Assembly (NCBI RefSeq): GCF_013282805.1
Contig: NZ_CP054038.1
Coordinates: 3,658,001 to 3,722,000, forward strand
DNA from: Microbacterium hominis
Lineage (GTDB): Bacteria > Actinomycetota > Actinomycetes > Actinomycetales > Microbacteriaceae
Direction of reading: 5' to 3'
Length of the DNA stretch: 64,000 nucleotides
Position numbers and translations under genes: made by a program. The stretch's first letter is position 1; every line of letters begins with the position of its first letter. The notes under the pieces were generated by a model. The model saw only the letters and a program-made list of their open reading frames with translations, was not told the DNA's origin and made no database searches. This document shows positions 62,147-64,000 of this stretch, piece by piece.

Positions 62147-62680
62147 TCAGGCGGGGGGCGTCGGCGGGTTGCGGTCGGTGTGGAGGGCAGTGAAGAGGGA
62201 GTAGGAGTCGCCGTCGGGGTCGGGGCCGCGGTCCTTGAACTCCTGGGCGAGGTCGTGCAGCCGCTGCGAGAGCTCGGCCATGTGCTCCGCGTTCAGGCGC
62301 AGGCCGAGCCACGTGATGTCGAGCTCGTCGCCGGGGATGCCCTCGATCTGCTGCAGGAATGTCTCCACCAGCACGCGCGACCCGTCGCGCACGGGGGTGT
62401 GCCACGACAGTCCGGTGGCCCGGTAGGGCACCTCCCGGGCGCCCTGCGCGCCGAGGCGCTCGGGTTCGGGAGCGAGGAATCCGGTGCTGACCAGCGTGCG
62501 CACGTGGTGGAGCATCGTGCCCGGGTTGACGCCCAGGAGCTCGGCGAGCTCCTTGTTGGTGCGGGCGTCGAACGCGCACAACCGGAGCACGCGCAGGCGC
62601 ATCGGCGAGCTGATCGCGCGCATGCGCGCCGCGGCGAGGTCGTCGTCGAGGGTGTCCGGGGTGTCGGGGCTCTCCGTCAC
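62147..62680 (-). CDS. ArsR-type helix-turn-helix repressor
   Basis: 177 residues from GTG at 62678-62680, following a TATGCT box 10 bp upstream (leaderless type). Winged helix: MRAISSPMRLRVLRLCAF, TNKELAELLGVNPGTMLHHVRTL. The C-terminal 90 residues (EVPYRATGLSWHTPV, LRLNAEHMAELSQRL) resemble the effector part of larger ArsR/PadR-like regulators, without a cysteine metal site. Divergent from an MFS exporter, with repeated dyads between. Confidence 0.85.
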   Translation of the reverse strand: MTESPDTPDTLDDDLAAARMRAISSPMRLRVLRLCAFDARTNKELAELLGVNPGTMLHHVRTLVSTGFLAPEPERLGAQGAREVPYRATGLSWHTPVRDGSRVLVETFLQQIEGIPGDELDITWLGLRLNAEHMAELSQRLHDLAQEFKDRGPDPDGDSYSLFTALHTDRNPPTPPA

Positions 62681-62697
62681 ACGCCCCAGCATAGGCC

Positions 62698-62748
62698 GAT
62701 TGACACTTCCCAATCAGTGCTTCAGACTGATTGACATGTCTCAATCAG
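62698..62748. promoter_or_regulatory. overlapping dyads and promoter between arsR-type and MFS genes
   Basis: GATTGACA-N5-CAATCAG occurs twice, at 62698-62717 and 62729-62748, 31 bp apart. Between and overlapping them CAATCAGT-N7-ACTGATTG (62711-62733) is a perfect dyad. A -35 TTGACA (62700-62705) and -10 CAGACT (62723-62728), spacer 17, point to the MFS ATG at 62736, which lies inside the second copy. Repressor here would block both genes. Confidence 0.72.
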
Positions 62749-64000
62749 AGGTCGCCGAGGCGCCGGCATCCCCTCCTGCCCCACCGCGATCACTGTGGCG
62801 CGACCGCAACTTCCTCACCATGTGGAGCGGTCAGGCCCTCTCCCAGTTCGGTGCGCAGATCACCGAGCTCGCCCTCCCCGTGCTCGCGGTGCTCCTCCTC
62901 GGTGCGACCGAATGGGAGGTCGGTGTGCTGGGCGCGGCGCAGATGGCGGCCTTCCTGCTGGTCGGGCTCCCCGCCGGCGCGTGGATCGATCGCATGCGCA
63001 AGCGCCACGTGATGATCGTCGCCGACGCCGTGCGCGCGCTCGCGCTGGCGACCCTGCCCGTGCTCGCGCTCGCCGGCGTGCTGGAGATCTGGCACCTCGC
63101 CGCCGTCGCCCTGGTGATGGGCATCGCCACGGTGTTCTTCGACGTGTCGAATCAGAGCATCATCCCGTCGCTGGTGCCCACCCGGCAGATCGCCGAGGCC
63201 AACGGCAAGCTCCAGACGACCGAGCAGCTCGCGGGCCTCGCCGGCCCCGCCGTCGGCGGGTGGCTCGTCGGCGCCGTCACTGCCCCGATCGCGATCATCG
63301 TGACCGCGTGCACCTACATCGCCTCGACCGTCGCCCTGCTGTTCACGCGCGACCACGAGAAGCTGCGCGCCCCCGAAGACCACAAGCCCCTCCTCCACGA
63401 GATCCGCGAGGGTCTCGGCTGGGTGTTCGGCAACCCGCTGCTGCGCCGCATCGTGCTCACGACGGGCACGTCGAACTTCTTCAGCACGATCGCGGCGACC
63501 CTCCTGCCGATCTTCGTGCTGCGCGAGCTGGGCCTCACGCCGCAGATGCTGGGCGTGGTGTTCTCGCTCTCCGCGGTCGGGGGCCTCCTCGGCGCGATCG
63601 CGACGCCGCGCATCGTGGCCCGCATCGGCGAGGCCCGGGCCATCCCGCTGAGCGCGATCGCGTTCTCGATCGTGCCGTTCTTCCTCCCCGCGATCTCGCT
63701 CGTGCCGACGCTGGCGTTCCCCCTGCTGGTCATCCAGTTCTTCCTCATGAGCTTCACGGTGCTGCTGTACAACATCACCCAGGTGACGTTCCGCCAGCGC
63801 ATCACCCCGCCCCGCCTGCTCGGACGCATGAACGCCTCGGTGCGGTTCGTCGTGTGGGGCGTCATGCCGATCTCCGCGCTGCTCGCCGGCGCGCTCGGCA
63901 CCTGGATCGGCACGGTGCCCACCCTGTGGATCGCGGCGAGCGGCCAGGTGCTGGCGGGACTGTTCGTCATCACCGGACCGTTCTGGAGCATGCGCGAGCT
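62736..64000 (+). CDS. MFS transporter, partial
   Basis: Open from the leaderless ATG at 62736 to the right edge, 421 codons visible. Begins MSQSEVAEAPASPPAPP, then FLTMWSGQALSQFGAQITEL, a pattern common in the MFS_3 (macrolide/enterobactin exporter) group. About eleven helices are visible, with VGLPAGAWIDRMRKRHVMI as motif A between helices 2 and 3 and LLGRMNASVRFVVWG after helix 10. It likely exports a compound sensed by the ArsR-type protein. Confidence 0.88.
   Translation, partial: MSQSEVAEAPASPPAPPRSLWRDRNFLTMWSGQALSQFGAQITELALPVLAVLLLGATEWEVGVLGAAQMAAFLLVGLPAGAWIDRMRKRHVMIVADAVRALALATLPVLALAGVLEIWHLAAVALVMGIATVFFDVSNQSIIPSLVPTRQIAEANGKLQTTEQLAGLAGPAVGGWLVGAVTAPIAIIVTACTYIASTVALLFTRDHEKLRAPEDHKPLLHEIREGLGWVFGNPLLRRIVLTTGTSNFFSTIAATLLPIFVLRELGLTPQMLGVVFSLSAVGGLLGAIATPRIVARIGEARAIPLSAIAFSIVPFFLPAISLVPTLAFPLLVIQFFLMSFTVLLYNITQVTFRQRITPPRLLGRMNASVRFVVWGVMPISALLAGALGTWIGTVPTLWIAASGQVLAGLFVITGPFWSMRE

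Overview
The window is high-GC DNA from an actinobacterium of the Microbacteriaceae type, most likely Microbacterium or a close relative. The signs are pervasive G/C third positions, a DUF222/HNH (13E12-type) gene behind an actinobacterial LexA box, many apparently leaderless transcripts (a TANNNT -10 box 6-12 nt before ATG/GTG), and a dispersed GGATGCC/GGCATCC heptamer. No rRNA, tRNA, CRISPR array, transposase or prophage gene was seen. No gap between genes exceeds about 225 bp, and each gap of note is listed as a site or discussed.

Layout. (1) 1-8.1 kb: protocatechuate branch of the 3-oxoadipate pathway (pcaHGBDC, then pcaI running off the left edge) with a divergent IclR regulator, the DUF222/HNH gene, and pobA (4-hydroxybenzoate to protocatechuate). 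(2) 8.1-12.1 kb: an FtsX/MacB-type ABC exporter with its two-component system. (3) 12.2-25.8 kb: an HSL-type esterase, then a glycoside-use locus: intracellular GH78 alpha-rhamnosidase (+), and on the minus strand a ribose-type ABC importer, a GH3 enzyme, a beta-phosphoglucomutase-like HAD and an unusual AraC-GH39 fusion protein. (4) 26-30.3 kb: a second IclR regulator divergent from a VanB-type reductase and a CYP199-like P450 (para-methoxybenzoate demethylase family), then purU. (5) 30.4-42.7 kb: a beta-lactamase-fold protein lacking its catalytic Ser/Lys, an M13 peptidase, a MATE exporter, a pair coding for an acyl-ACP-reductase-like protein and an NDH-2-like flavoprotein, a tRNA/rRNA methyltransferase, mntH with mntR, an SDR, a NagD-type HAD, a YdeI protein and two tiny membrane proteins. 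(6) 42.8-52.9 kb: secreted subtilase, pyrE, pntAB, secreted trypsin-like protease, xthA, two Ddn-like proteins. (7) 53-64 kb: a RibD-type reductase/HxlR/VOC operon, a second two-component system with an ABC-2 exporter, GH15, VOC, RraA, and an ArsR/MFS divergent pair cut by the right edge.

How it fits together. CYP199 plus reductase would demethylate 4-methoxybenzoate to 4-hydroxybenzoate, PobA would make protocatechuate, and the pca enzymes would open the ring and pass 3-oxoadipate to the CoA transferase. The three promoter regions concerned (pcaR/pcaH, pobA, iclR/reductase), spread over 22 kb, share a CCGTYCAATG core inside a dyad, which suggests one IclR-type regulon. The glycosidase/ABC locus between them could deliver plant phenolic glycosides, but that is inference. 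The most unusual items are the AraC-GH39 fusion with both catalytic glutamates intact, the interleaved palindromes before the sugar ABC operon, the acyl-ACP-reductase-like gene behind an SD-sequestering hairpin, and a 34-bp symmetrical HxlR-type operator.
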